64,000 nt of DNA from Adineta vaga (GCA_021613535.1 CP075493.1:13020001-13084000), one strand, 5' to 3'; shown: positions 45,501-58,730, counted from the first letter of the stretch. A program made the numbers and translations. The notes: generated by a model from the letters alone, not told the origin.

Positions 45501-48500
45501 ATGTGTGTTGTTAACAACACATTTTCTTGACGAGGCAGATGTTTTATCGGATCGAATTGCAATTATGAGTCGGGGACGATTACAAGCCAATGGAACACCT
45601 GACTTTCTAAAACAACAGATAGATGATGAATATCGATTAATCATTGATAAACAAGATGAACGATGTTCAAGTGCAAATATCAAGCAATTTATCAAAAGAT
45701 TCGTGAAAAGAGTGAAATTAGAACGTGAATCTGTTGATGAGCTTGTTTATGGAATAAAACGTGGTCAATCAAAAGAAGTTGGACAACTGATTGAAATTCT
45801 CGATAAAGAAAAAATGAACTTAGGAATTAAATCTTATGGTTTAACGATGATAACGATTGAAGATGTCTTTCTACGGTAAGATAGAAAGAAGAATATGAAT
45901 CACGGGGGGAAAATCGATTGAAATATTTATGTAGATTGGTCGAAGAAGAAGAAGAAGAAGGCGAAACATCAGCAAAAACAAGTACAAAACTTGATGATCA
46001 AGGTAAATAAGATTAGAATTTAGCAAAAATATGCATTGATTTATTTTTATTGAATTAGTTTTTTGTCAACAATACGAACGTGTAGATGGTGCTTATTTAT
46101 TCTTCAATCGTTTATGTGCATTATTAATTAAACGTTGGCATGTTTCTCGTCGACAATTAAGTTTATTCTTTGGTTTTTTTCTTCTATCAATTTTAATTGA
46201 AATTCTTGCCGTTGGAATTGTTCCAACTCCCCAAGAAATTCAATCAATTCTTCTACAAAATGAACGTGTTGATGATGCACAAGTGACATTAACTCCATGA
46301 TATACAATCCACAAACTATCGTTACTTACTCCAATGAAAATATGACCAATGTTCGAATGAATCTTCTCAATTATTTGAACAAGAACGGAGCTACTATTGA
46401 TGAAATCTTTACGAAAAATATTTCCACCTATGTAAAAGATAGATACACCCAATCTGCTAAAACATTTGTAAGTAAATATCAAATGGGTTTTGCAACATTT
46501 GTCAATGAGTTAACATTGGAATATGATGCATATTTTTCGACAGTAAATTATCATGCCATGCCAACAAGTTTAAGTGTTGCGACAAATAATCTTTTACAAT
46601 TTTATTCCAATTCAACATCGAAAAGAATTCAAACAACTAATCAACCAATTTTAACCACAACAAAAGCATCGACTTATATTGCAGAGATTTTATCAGTTCT
46701 TTATTGTTTTGAAGTTTTTCCGGTATCATTATTTAGTTTTTTGAATAGCATTTTATCAACGATTTTCATCGGAATTCTTCTATTAACATTGATTTCAGAA
46801 CGATTGAATCATTCGAAAGATCTTCAATTATTAACTAATTTATCACGATTTATTTACTGGTTATCAAATTGGATCTTTGATTTTCTTCTATGTTTAACTC
46901 TTTGTGTAATATTAACGATTATTATCAAAGTAAGTAGATCTTATACTCGAAGATACCAACGAAAAGATTCAAAAGGAATTTTATAATACCATTCATTAAT
47001 CGAAAATATCATATTATTTTAGATTGGTGCCGAAACAAATCCCAAAACTGATGCTGAAGTCTATATTTATCGTAGTAGTGAAGCAACTGGTTATTTCTTC
47101 TTGCTATTTTTTCTCTATACGGTAGCTTCACTACCATTAGCTTATGTTTTCTCTTTTCTTCCTCGAACATCGATCATTGGTTTTACGAATTTCTTTATTA
47201 TCAATGTAATCGGTAATATAATCGATGCAGTTATCAATTCTTTCACTATCTTTTCCGAAAATCGATCAGTATTGAGCGGTCCGAGTAAAAGTTATATTGT
47301 TGTCACATACATTCGTTGGATTCTTGCAAGTTTATTACCATCAGTCAATTTAAAACATGCATTATACAATAGTCAACTTCATGAAAATCGGCAATGTATT
47401 CGTATATTTAATATATATATTGGAACAAGTTTTTCATCGGATGAAAAATGGACTTCGATGAATAAACCGGGTATAGGTGCACAAATACTAATATTTTGTT
47501 TACAAACAATCGTATGGATATTGGTATTGATTTTGATTGAAAATCATCGTCGATTGAGACAAATTTGGCAACAGTGTAGATCGAAATTGGAAAGAAGATC
47601 TTTAGTTGATAGTGATCTATCTCATTGGGATGATTCGGTATGAATTCGTGAGGAGAGACGAATAGAAGGAGAATGTTTGTCTCTAATTTAGAAATTAGAT
47701 GAAGATGTTCGATATGAACGACAAAGAAATTTAAATGATCGAGAAACATTGAATAATTCATCGGTCATTGTTGCCCGAGATTTAATTAAACGATTTGAAA
47801 AAGGCAAAGGAAAACATCGACGAACTTATACAGCAGTCGATCATCTCAATTTTCATGTGCGTAAAGGAGCTTGTTTTGGTTTATTAGGTATAGAAAAAAA
47901 AAATGTATATTCACATCTTGTATTCAATAAGAATGATTTAGGCGCGAACGGAGCAGGAAAAACGACCACATTTCGTATGTTAATCAATGATATCAAAGCC
48001 ACGTCCGGTGAAATTTTGATTAATGGTATAAATATGACTGATGCAAAGGTTAGAAGATTTTCATTAACTTACATCAATGATTGTTTGCCTATTTTAATAG
48101 AAACAAGATGTAGAGATTGGTTTCTGTCCACAATTTGATTGGTTAATTGATGATTTAACTGTTCGAGAAACATTAATTCTTTTCGCCAAGTATAAACCAT
48201 TCTATTTCACAGTGAAAAGATCTTCGTCGTTTTTTTTTTCAGATTAAAAGGCTTGAACAAATCGGAAACGTCTCAAATATGTGAAAATATGATGCAATTA
48301 TTTGGTTTAGATATGTATGAAGATCGATGTGTTCAACGTCTAAGGTAAATCTGCAACTAGTAAATGATAATCAACAGGGAGATTTGTAGTGGTGGAAATA
48401 AAAGAAAGGTCAGTACTGCTATTGCGTTTATGGCCAATCCAACCTTGATCTTTCTGGATGAACCTACAACAGTAAAGCAATAATCTCATTTCGTTGAAAA

Positions 48501-49295
48501 TAATTATCAAAGTCATTCTATAGGGTTTGGATGCAGCTGCCAAGCGAAAACTATGGAAAGTCATTCGATCTGCTCGTGATCTTGGTTTGACGATAATCAT
48601 GACTAGTCATAGGTAAGCATTTTCTTACATGTGTACATTTCGTGCTACTTTTGATGAGAATATTTTTAGTATGGAAGAATGTGAAGCACTTTGCACAAGT
48701 AAATCGATTTTTCTTATGGCTCTTAAAATATTACTTTGATTTAGAATTGGGTATTATGAAATCCGGTCAATTCATGTGTTTGGGTAGTTTACAACATTTG
48801 AAAAATCGTTTTAGTACTGGTTATGCAATACAAATTAAAGTATCCAGTGAAGAGAATGTGAATCAAATTAAAAATGAACTCATTGCACAATTATCGGGCA
48901 TAGAATTTCTAGGTTTACTATTTATAGAGACAATTTTTGATTAATATTGATGTTTTTGATTATTAGATCAACACAATGAAATGCTCTTTTGTAATATTCC
49001 ATTTGTCAATAATAATCAAAGTACAATCAATATGTCAACAAACTTGGCTTGTATTTTTCAAATTCTCAATCAAAAGAAAGAAGAGAAGTTAATTGAAACT
49101 TATGCCTTAACTCAAACTACACTGGAACAAATCTTTGTTCAATTAGCTGGTAAAGATGAAGATCTTATCGATGATCAACAACAAGAACAAACAACACAAC
49201 CATATAATAATAATAATAATAATAAGGAACAAAGAAAATCTTCTAAGTCCTCGAATTCTATTGAATCATATTCGATCATAGTTACTCAATTCTAA
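42591..49295 (+). CDS. ABCA-family full ABC transporter, with apparent frameshifts
   Basis: About 25 short exons. Order: TM1 and a large extracellular loop (exons from 42591 to about 43590), TMD1 helices (43634-44560), NBD1 (about 44640-45870), a Glu-rich linker, TMD2 (46060-47640), NBD2 (47740-48900) and the regulatory tail. NBD1 has Walker [12 protein letters not shown]-loop FCPQYD, signature LSGGMKRR, Walker [13 protein letters not shown] and H-loop TTH. NBD2, once spliced, has [36 protein letters not shown] and [14 protein letters not shown] and the tail [14 protein letters not shown] are ABCA hallmarks; the family moves lipids across membranes. The GTG at 42585 is not the start; the ATG is 42591. 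One certain shift at about 46297 and a probable one at about 43190 break the frame, so it may be a young pseudogene or an assembly error. Confidence 0.82.
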
Positions 49296-50313
49296 TCATC
49301 AATCCACCGTTTGTTTATGACTATAGTGATGAAATAGATTATTTTGCTTTGTGAAATACTCATGTTTTACACGGTTATAAAAGCAAGTGTTGTAGAATGA
49401 TTTTTCACATCTTGTACTCATGTGGACAGTGATGGTGTTATGATGGGTATCTTCACTTGATTCATGACCACACCCTTCTGTTTTCGACATCAATCTCTGA
49501 AAAAATATGTGTCTGACAAATTTGAGCTTCAGATAGAATCAAACTTGAATTTTAAGTAAAACTTAGAAAGATAAAGAATATAGTACTCTATGGTAATTTA
49601 ATAGTTTGATTAACAAAAGGAGGAAAGCAGATATACCCGAGATAGTTTAGATATGTTCAGTTTTCATATGAATATAATTTTTTCGCTGAAGTACTCATAG
49701 TTTGAATAACTCATTGATCGTATAATTTTTGCTAATTAGAATATTTTTCGTGTTCACATAAATCTTTACAAACACGTTGTGTACTAGTGTGATGATCAAA
49801 TAGTTTCGTCCTCTCTTTATTTCTCCAATTTTATTCAAGCCTTGTAAATTACTGAAGAATGCAGATTCTCTTTAATTTATTCTTATGATTATCTGATATT
49901 TCATCATATCTTTGGGATACTCGTGCGACCTATCTTGTTTTTGTTGACCATTTACATTCATTTCAAAGGAAATTCTTGTCTAAATTAGGGAAATATCAAC
50001 AAACATAATAATACAAAGTCATTTTTTTATCTTACCTAAATTTCACCATTCATAACTCCATATCAACTATCAGCCTTATTCTAGTTGATTACCTTTTAGT
50101 ATATATCTCCCTTTAATATGGCGAAGTAGTAAAAAGATTAGATACAATTACGTCCCTAAATTATGTTCAATCCGTTATATTTTACGCCTTTTCGTGTGTT
50201 TTTATTTTTCAGTTTTTTTCAGATATTTTGAAACTCCCATTATATATATATATATATATATATAAATCATAATATCGTTTTTATTAACTCTGTAAATAGG
50301 AAGGACTGAAGTT
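49296..50313. other. Intergenic with TA microsatellite
   Basis: Region between the 3' ends of two convergent genes. A TA repeat of about 12 units lies at 50241-50265. No coding support. Confidence 0.5.
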
Positions 50314-53300
50314 TTATCCTGAATTAACATAATATTCATAAACTGTATATAAAAACTGTATAAATGTTTGAAAAATAGAATTTGTTAATCTATTCTTCGT
50401 TTTTATAATATTGCTTTGATAATTTTCAATAAGTAAAGCATTTGGTATCGACATTCGTGATTCAGAGTCATAAGCAATTTGATAATAAAGCAAAGCATTT
50501 TCATAATTACTCATTTTATAAAATGTATTCGCAATTGTGTTGTATGTAAGAGAATTATATTGTCTATCATTCGAAAAACTATCAGAAGACGTACTATTTG
50601 GATTTTTTCTGTAATAAATTTGATCAATATTATCATAAACTTCTGTAAGTTCTCTTTTGTTTACCGTTAATTGTTTTAATCCTATCTCTAGAGCTTTTTC
50701 AAAATTTTCTAGCGCTTGATCACAATTATCCATCATAGCATACATTTCTCCTAAATCGTTATGTAATGATATAAGCTGAAGATCATCAGACGATAAATAT
50801 TTACATACAGCTTGTCGTGCCGTATCATTCATGTTTAATGCGACATCGAATTGGTTTAATTTGAAATACAGAAAACTTAAATTTTGATAGATCATGATTA
50901 TCTCGAAAGCATTTGAAGTTGGTGATATTAAACGAATTTCAAGTTCTTTATGATAATATTCCGCAGCGTGACTATATTCATTTTGAATTTTATAAGTAGC
51001 TGCAATGTTGTTATATGTAATAACAAGATTAGGATGATTTGATGGAAGTGTTCTTTGTTCAAGGTTTAGTGTTCGTTGAAAATTCGTTAGAGCCATAGCA
51101 TATTCTGATTGTTGAAAATAAATCATCCCTAAGTTGTTATAACTTTTAGTCAGTTCAATATGATTATCAGATTGTAATGTCTCCATGATTTCAACTTTAT
51201 TTAAATATGCTTCTATTGCTTTATCGATGTGACCTTTTGAAAGGTGTATTTCACCTAAAATATCATAAGCAGCGGCAAGCACGCCGTGCATGTTTAAACA
51301 TACTTGAAAAACTTTATTTACATTGGAAAATGCTAATTCAAGTTTGCCTTGTCTTAGATAAACACCAGCAATGTTATTATAAGATACAGCTAGGTCATTC
51401 GATTGAGAAGAAGAACATTGAAGTAGTATTTCTAACGCTTTATTATAGAAAATTAGTGCTTGACTGAAATCTTCTTGTTGACAAAATATAAATCCCATAT
51501 TATTGTATGTTTTAGCAATTTGAACAACATTCATTGGTATACATTTTTGTTGAATATTAAGTACTTTTGTAAAGATGTTCATTGCATTATTGTATTCATG
51601 AATTTCACGATAGGTAGTACCAATATTATTATATGTATTGATTAAATTCATATGATTGTCGTCCACAGATTTCATCTGTATTTTAAGACATGTGTAAAAA
51701 CATTCTAGTGCTTTTGAATAATTCTTTTGATGAAAATACGTCGATGCCATGTTCTCATAAGTTGTTGTGAGATTGAGAGAACCGGATGGTGATAAATTTG
51801 ATTGTATTTCGATAGCGTTTTCATAATTCTTCAGTGCCTTTTGATAATTTCTTTGTCTATGGTAGTTTTCACCTATGCATGCATATAGTTTGCCAAGTTC
51901 AGTCTTATTCTGTAGTTCTACTTGTATGTCTAATGATGATAAGAAGTTCTTTGTTGATTCAGCATAATTACCCTGTTTAGAAAATACAAATCCTATACAA
52001 TAGTATAGCTGTGCTACCTCAGCACTCACTACAGGATGTGTTTTCAATTGAATCTGAAGAGTTTGTTCATAATTATGAATTGCTTCTTGATAATTATCGA
52101 GTCTAAAATGTGTTTCTGCTAGATTCGAATACGTTAATACAAGTTTATGATGATCTTTATTCGGAAGTGTCAGCATAATTGCCAGTGTTGCTTGAAAAGA
52201 GTTCAATGCTTCGCATTTCATCTCTAATTTTGAACGAAATATTCCCATATTAAAATGAGTTGTAGCTAAATCCGGATGATTAGAAGGAAGTGATTCCTTT
52301 TGTATCTGAAGTACTTTTTCCATATAATCAAGCGCTTTAAGATAATTTTTCGTCACCATAAACAACTGCAATAGAATTGTATGACGCTGCAAGATCTGGA
52401 TGATTAGGTGAAAGTGATTTTGATCGTAATTCTAATGCTTGTTCAAAATAATTTACTGCTTTATCATAATTATTTATTTTGTAATAAAGATCTCCTAAGT
52501 TATAATAGATTGCTCCAGTATTTGGGTGATCCTTGTCAAATACATCCAAAAATATCATCAAAGCTTTTTCATAATATTCTATTGCTTCCTTGTAATTATT
52601 TAGATTAACATGAAGTAAAGCAATATTATTGTATGTTGTTGCAATTTTAATATGATTATATGGTAATGTTTTTAACTCAATTTCAAGTGCTTTATTATAA
52701 TTAACTAATGCTTCAGCGTTAGAACCGAGTTGACTGTTAACCAAAGCAATATTATTGTATGTCGCAGCAAGATTAGTATGTAGAGCAGGTAATGATTTGG
52801 ATTCAATCTTAAGTACTGTGTTATAATTTTCTAGTGAAGTTTGATAGTGTCCTTTATGCTTGTATGCCATGGCGATGTTATTATATGTCGAACCCATAAA
52901 AAGATCATCTGGTGATACATAGATTAGTTTAATATCACGCGCTTTTTCAAGATTTGCAATTGCTTCCTCATATTTACCGATTCTATCATTGAACAATCCG
53001 ATTGAATCGTGAACATAAGCAAGGTTAGGATGAGGATTTGGATTTAAATTTAATGCCATAGACAATGCTTTTTCGTAATATTCAGATGCTATTTTATAAT
53101 TACCTTTATTGCTATAGACATCTCCAATATTGCGGTACACAACCGATATATCGTCATTGTTATTTGATGATAATAAGTGTTCCAATAAAATTTTATTGTA
53201 TTTTTCGGCTCTATCATATTCGCCCATATAAAATAGAACGTTACCAAGATGCATGAGCGTTGGTGTTTCACCGATTTCTTCTTTAAAACTATCCGTTAGT

Positions 53301-54532
53301 TCTTTTAATTCCGCATTTTCTTCATTCCGTAATGTTAACTCTACAGACCATAGTTCACCAGTAACTTCTTCAACGTTTTCTATTCGAAATATTGTGCCGA
53401 TTGTAAATAGTACTTCTTCTTCATCCGGAATGATACCAAAATCTTTAACATTAGCAAATGGTTGATTATTGGTAGTCAGATCAATTGTGATTGTAAAGAT
53501 CACACCTAAATAATCACAAGGTCCAGTCTGGGTAAACGAAGAAGCGGTTATGTACGATGTACTAGTGGAAAAAAATGTATTCACTGAAATGTATGCATTT
53601 TGATTATCTTCTATTGCTTTTATGTCCTCAATAGACATACGTTGTCCACGATATACAATCATTTCATTAGTCTCTGCTGATTGAATATATTGTTGATGTA
53701 ATTTTTCCAATTGAAAGTGAAGGTCTGTAATATAAAATCGAAATTTGTAAATAAGATCAAAATTTTCTGTCCGAAGAGCTCGATTCAATAAACGATAGAG
53801 AAATGTATCTTGACTGTACCATGCTATTGCTTTATTAGGATCATATTTATCCGAGAAATCTTCAATTTGTTTCGTAAATTGTGCACTATTTGCATATTGC
53901 TTTCGACATAAGTTAATCATTTCAGCTTTAGTATTATCTTCATGTCTCATATGAATTAAAATTTTGAATAATAATTGAAACCACATAAATGAAACACTTT
54001 CTTTATCCATATATTTAATTGAACGTTGTTTAGCATCTTCACTCAATAAACTCATGGGTAAAAAGTGTCTCAATTGTATTTGAACATCTGACGTTAATTT
54101 TGAGAAGAGTGCATCTTTTTCTGTAAAAACATCTTGAACTTTAGGTTTGTAGGTATTGGACCAAAGATCATGCTTGATTTTATCATAGCAAAAGATATAA
54201 ATCGATATGATTTTCGATAAATGGTAGATTTTAGGTACAAGATTTTCACCAAAGTCACCAGAAACGATTAAAAAGATTTTTTCTTCTGCCGTACTGGAAT
54301 TTACATAATACATACATTTATCGATGGTATCAAAAGTTATTAAAGAATTAGTTATAGAACGTAATTTGTTAGCCATATCCAAACAGTCATCTGTTTTGTT
54401 AATACAGGAATCCACCCATACAACTGACAATTCTTCTACGTTTTCGTTATTATCGAAATTAAATTTATTTGTTTCGGGAAAAGTCGATTCTCGAATATAA
54501 GTTTCCGAAGTAGTCGTTGGGGGATCAACCAT
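50314..54532 (-). CDS. ADP-ribosyltransferase with long TPR array, split by one frameshift
   Basis: Two abutting frames, 52337-54532 and 50314-52392, read as one gene of about 1400 codons. The first starts at ATG 54532 (a TTG at 54562 opens the frame earlier). N-terminal domain of about 150 residues: alternating strands and helices beginning VEELSVVWVDSC, with a flavodoxin- or TIR-like look (inference). Residues about 200-390: ART domain with the R-S-ExE triad. These are Arg in VYRGQRM, Ser in FFSTSTS, and Glu pair in PDEEEVLF followed by the usual GTIFRIENV. From about residue 420: kinesin-light-chain-like TPRs of about 42 residues with HP-LA--YNNIA and EYYEKAL motifs, some seven before and about fourteen after the break. 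The enzyme would transfer ADP-ribose from NAD to arginine; the TPRs would bind targets. No signal peptide, so it is cytosolic. The break is near 52345-52365. Confidence 0.85.
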
Positions 54533-54562
54533 CGTAATGAGGATGTGAGGAAATATATTCAA

Positions 54563-55880
54563 TAGTTGCGTTATTGATACAAGTGAAACGATCAGCTAGC
54601 TCGATGACTAATCTTCAATTAATCTTAATTCTGAAATAAAAAAATATTATCATACAAGCCATCATTACAATAGCATAATGAGGTGTGGGCATGAGTGAGG
54701 GCGATGAGGGCGAGGGCAACAATGGGAGTGCTACGAAGAGGTTTCAACCGAGATAGTTTATTTGAAACTTGAAAGCTATTTTCAATTGAATTCAAGTTTC
54801 AATTTAAACACTAATCTTCCTACTTACTATATAACGTGAAAATCTACTTTTTCATATATCAACCATCCTTTCAGTGTGGATTTTATTGATAATGAAAATA
54901 ACAGTGTGTGTAATAGATTTCTTTTTTATTCTTATCATACACTGTCAATAAAGGAGCTACTATCGTTGTTGGAAAAAGAATGAAAACATACTGAAGAAAA
55001 TGTCTAAGGAACAAATAAAATACATGATATTCTTGATTATTATTTATTGCGTATTAGTCATAAAATGCATCTTTCTCTCTCATATATGCTGCGCGACTTA
55101 AATTTACCGAACATGAATCTTTCATCAGTACCTATATCAGCTCCTGACCTGGGTTAAAAACATAAAAATTTAATTTATACTGAATGGAGTCATTCTATAA
55201 TAGAAGTAAACAGTCTGCATCAGAGGTTATAGAAAAACTTGTGTTTCAACTAAAATTAATCAAAATAGTTATACCGAAAATGATATTGTTCTAAAATCGA
55301 TTACAATATATTTTATCGCATCGACTGCGGATGTCGGACATTTTTGGTAACAAAAGAAACGGTAAGCTTTTTATCATCAACATATTTTTTAAAATAGATT
55401 GGAATTTATCTTCCTTTGTTTGACATTACCTAGTAGGATAACTGTTTGTACATTATATAATATGCGTTACTAATTAAAACAGTTGTTTATTTATTTCTTT
55501 ATACTACGTACAACTGTACAATTTTTACATTTTTTTTCTATCTTTTCATCGTAGCAATAATATGATAACAAAGTAGATCTTTTCAAATGTAGAAAATGTT
55601 TGTTTAAGGGCCAAAACAAATTATCATAGCTTTTTATGTTACAGAATTGAGCATTTAGAAATGATTTTTTAAGCATATGTTGATTAACCCAAATCTTTTT
55701 CTCTATCTAGTGAATATATTTATTATATAAATGACATTCTTCTTCTCAAAAATCTTCATTACATATACAGAAATATTCAACTGACTGCAATTATCTATCA
55801 TGCTGATCTTTAATGAAATTTTTGACGATATTATAGTTCAACCACTCTATCCGCCACGACCTATTCAATCAACTGTTTGA
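54563..55880. other. Intergenic with a G-rich patch
   Basis: A GA/GT-rich stretch at about 54680-54730 (gaggtgtgggcatgagtgag and following gagggcgatgagggcgaggg) stands out from the AT-rich surroundings. A 61-residue frame at 55491-55676 (-) has a CKNC but no other support. No gene called. Confidence 0.4.
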
Positions 55881-55894
55881 CTATTTCTGATGAT

Positions 55895-56700
55895 TATCTC
55901 TATATCATGTCTCATTTTTAATCTTTATCATCTGTTAGCAGATCGAATACAATATAAAATTCTCAATAATCATGTACTTATACTTTTACTCTTGTATAAC
56001 TTCATACAAATTCTAACCGACATACCTGCACACATTGCTTATTAATATATCGGTATTATTTGGCCGTCAATGTGTCCACTATTGCATATTTTGTCGATTA
56101 TTATCTATTTACCACTTGTTTTATACTATTAACATGGAGTTCATTGGAACGACATATTCTCATTTTTCATTCTCAATGGTATAATACAAATTTTAATCGT
56201 TATATCAGTCGTTATATTCATTTAGGATTGTGTTGTATCTATCCATTGACATATTATCCATGTAAGAATTCATATGATATAACTCTCCTGTTTCATGTAC
56301 TTGCAAAGAAACGACACATGCATCAACAACTGACATGAAAAAAAATGGCAAGATGGCAATTCAATTATTTAATATTTATTGTTTATATGACGTACCTAAT
56401 GGTAGATAGTTCGCAATTCAAATCGGTCAATATCTAGCTGATGATATAGTTTTGGTCAAAGTGCGACTGTTTGGCTCAATCCATTATCGTTTAGTATGTC
56501 ACTATTCATATTATTCGTATGTTTAGGTAGTGTAGAAGGCATTAAAGAAAAGTTTAAAAGACTTCTAGCACGTCGATATAATGCTGTGATAAGTTCGTCG
56601 AATACTATCACATTAAGAGCGATCGGAATTCGTCTAGCAATGGTATAAATGTCAGGTTTAGCGTCAATTCTGACGACTTTAATGATTGCTCTATAGTAAG
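55895..56700 (+). pseudogene. 7TM receptor pseudogene
   Basis: Fragments in changing frames follow the order of a bdelloid-type rhodopsin-like receptor. NNHVLILLLLYNFIQILTDI (TM2-like) is near 55960-56020. IGIIWPSMCPLLH comes just after. Then LTWSSLERHILIFHSQWYN (TM3 end with ERH at the DRY position) and NSYDITLLFHV are near 56120-56310. At least three stops or shifts interrupt it, and the region after 56340 is too degraded to align. It sits between the two ART genes. Confidence 0.7.
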
Positions 56701-57022
56701 AAAATAAGTATATGTGCTACTGATCATATAGGACGATTCTAGTTGATCAGTGAAAGTGTTGAAGGTATCAAGAATGGCAAAGTAATTTCAATTCAAACTT
56801 TTACATTCAATCGAAAGAAAATATATGATTTCATTCTTCCGAGTTTCGTCTTTCGCTGAATCTCTTATGAAAACATAAAAGTGATTGAAGTAATGTATTC
56901 TGTTTTTTTCTTAGTCAACTTTATTTACATAACAGAACGAAAAAAGAAGAAAAACCTCTTCTTCAAACATCTGCTCATATTCAAAAAAAACAATAACAAT
57001 TTTTATAAATCTGAATTAATCG
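56701..57022. other. Promoter side of the ART-NHL gene
   Basis: No gene. A TATAAA at about 57004-57009 lies only some 15 nt before the ATG at 57023, too close for a usual TATA-to-start distance, so it may not be the working promoter. Confidence 0.4.
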
Positions 57023-58730
57023 ATGGCTGCTGCTGCTGCTGCTACTACTACTACAAAAACTATTCCTCACCGTTTTTTTGATGCTGACGAAGAACCTACT
57101 GAGAATTTAGCACCGATCAAAGGCTATGAAAACTCACCCCTTGTCTCATTAAAAGAAGCCGTTAAACCAATTAAATCCTTACTTCCTGATCTTGATTCAA
57201 TGGTCGAAATAGCACTACGTAATTGTCGAGAACCAAAAGATGGATTAACACAAGATGAATCTGCTTCAATTCATATATATACAATGCAATGGCCTGAACC
57301 TCATCCAAGTTTATTCACATTACTTAATCGAAATCTTCGATTAAAAACTCGAGTTTCATTAACATCGTGGTTTCTTTTTCTCAAACTTTTATTTACTGCA
57401 TTATATAAACTACCTTCCTTTGAAGGAATAGTTTGGCGTGGTGTTCGAGGAGATTTAAGTAAATATTATAAAGCAAACGATCATATTTGGTGGGGTTTTA
57501 GTTCATGTACTGAAAAGTTGGAGATCATAGAAACATTTATGCATTCAAAAACGAAGCGAACCGTTTTCAATATTGAATGTAAAACTGGAAAATATATTCG
57601 TTCTCATTCACATTTTCAAGATGAAAATGAAATTCTTCTTCTTCCTGGAACTTACTTTCGAGCTATTGGTAAAATAGAGATTGCAAGAGGAGTATCGCTT
57701 ATTCATTTACGAGAAAGCAATCCTCCTTATATGACAATTGCTTTGCCTTTCAATGATTTAACTGATTCAAATCGTAAGTTCTTTTTCATTCTTTCTTAAA
57801 AAATTCGTCGTCTTCTTCTTCTTCTTCTGTCTCAAAGGATCTAAATTTAAACAAGAATGCACTATTGTTGCTGGAGGAACTGTACCTGGAAAAAAACAAA
57901 ATCCACTCAGTTTCCCCGATGGAATCTTTATTGATGAAAAGAAAACAATCTTTATTGTCGATAGAGGAAATAATCGTGTTGTTCAATGGAAATGGAATGC
58001 AAAAGACGGAGAAACCATTGCTGGTGGAAATGGAAAAGGAAATAAATTAGATCAATTGAATTATCCAATTGATGTAACTGTTGATAATCAAAATTATTCC
58101 ATCATCATTTCTGATCGAGATAACAGTCGAGTAATTCGGTGGTTAAATGATGAAAGACAGGACATTCTCATCGAAAATATTAAGTGTTGTGGTTTAACCA
58201 TAGATAGAAAAGGCTTTCTTTATACATCTGATTCTGACAAACATGAAGTGAGACGATGGAGACTTGAAGAAATGAATAAAGGAAGTGCATTAATGGCAGG
58301 TGGTAATGGCAAAGGAAATCAACTTAATCAACTTGATTATCCGACTTTTATATTTGTTGACGAAGAGCAATCGATTTATATTTCAGATTGTGGAAATCAT
58401 CGTGTAATGAAATGGAAGAAAAATACTAAAGAAGGCATTGTTATCGCTGGAGGAAATGGTCAAGGAAACCATCTCAATCAATTCTCATTTCCGGCAGGAG
58501 TCATTGTTGATCAGTTGGGTCAAATCTATGTGTCTGATTTGGGAAATGATCGAGTCATGCAATGGCGTGAAGGAGATCAAGAAGGTTCAGTTGTTGCTGG
58601 TGGAAGAGAAAGAGGAAATCAATTGGATCAACTATTTCATCCTCGTGGTTTATCATTTGACTTGGACGGAAATCTCTATGTTTCAGATCGAGGAAATCAT
58701 CGGGTTGTTCAGTTTGAAAAATTGCAGTAA
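57023..58730 (+). CDS. ADP-ribosyltransferase fused to an NHL beta-propeller
   Basis: Two exons, 57023-57773 and 57838-58730, phase 1 (AATC|gtaagt ... ctcaaag|GA), 547 residues with no lesion. After a slippery Ala6-Thr4 start come about 90 residues of helical lead-in containing LLNRNLRL, as in the ART-TPR gene. The ART core spans about residues 130-245: Arg in IVWRGVRGD, Ser in WGFSSCTEK, and ExE in FQDENEILLLPGTYFRAIGKIE. The second exon begins at the propeller (ECTIVAGG) and has about six NHL repeats with IDEKKTIFIVDRGNNRVVQW-type motifs to the stop. There is no signal peptide or TM helix, so unlike the other NHL genes here it is cytosolic. The predicted activity is NAD-dependent mono-ADP-ribosylation, with the propeller as targeting platform; the targets are unknown. 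Confidence 0.9.

Noticed and set aside
50241-50265. TA repeat as a transposon end or origin
   Set aside because: A plain TA microsatellite between convergent genes; no inverted repeats or coding sequence next to it.
52337-52392. Programmed -1/+1 frameshift in the ART-TPR gene
   Set aside because: No slippery heptamer with pseudoknot is apparent; a mutation or assembly indel is simpler.
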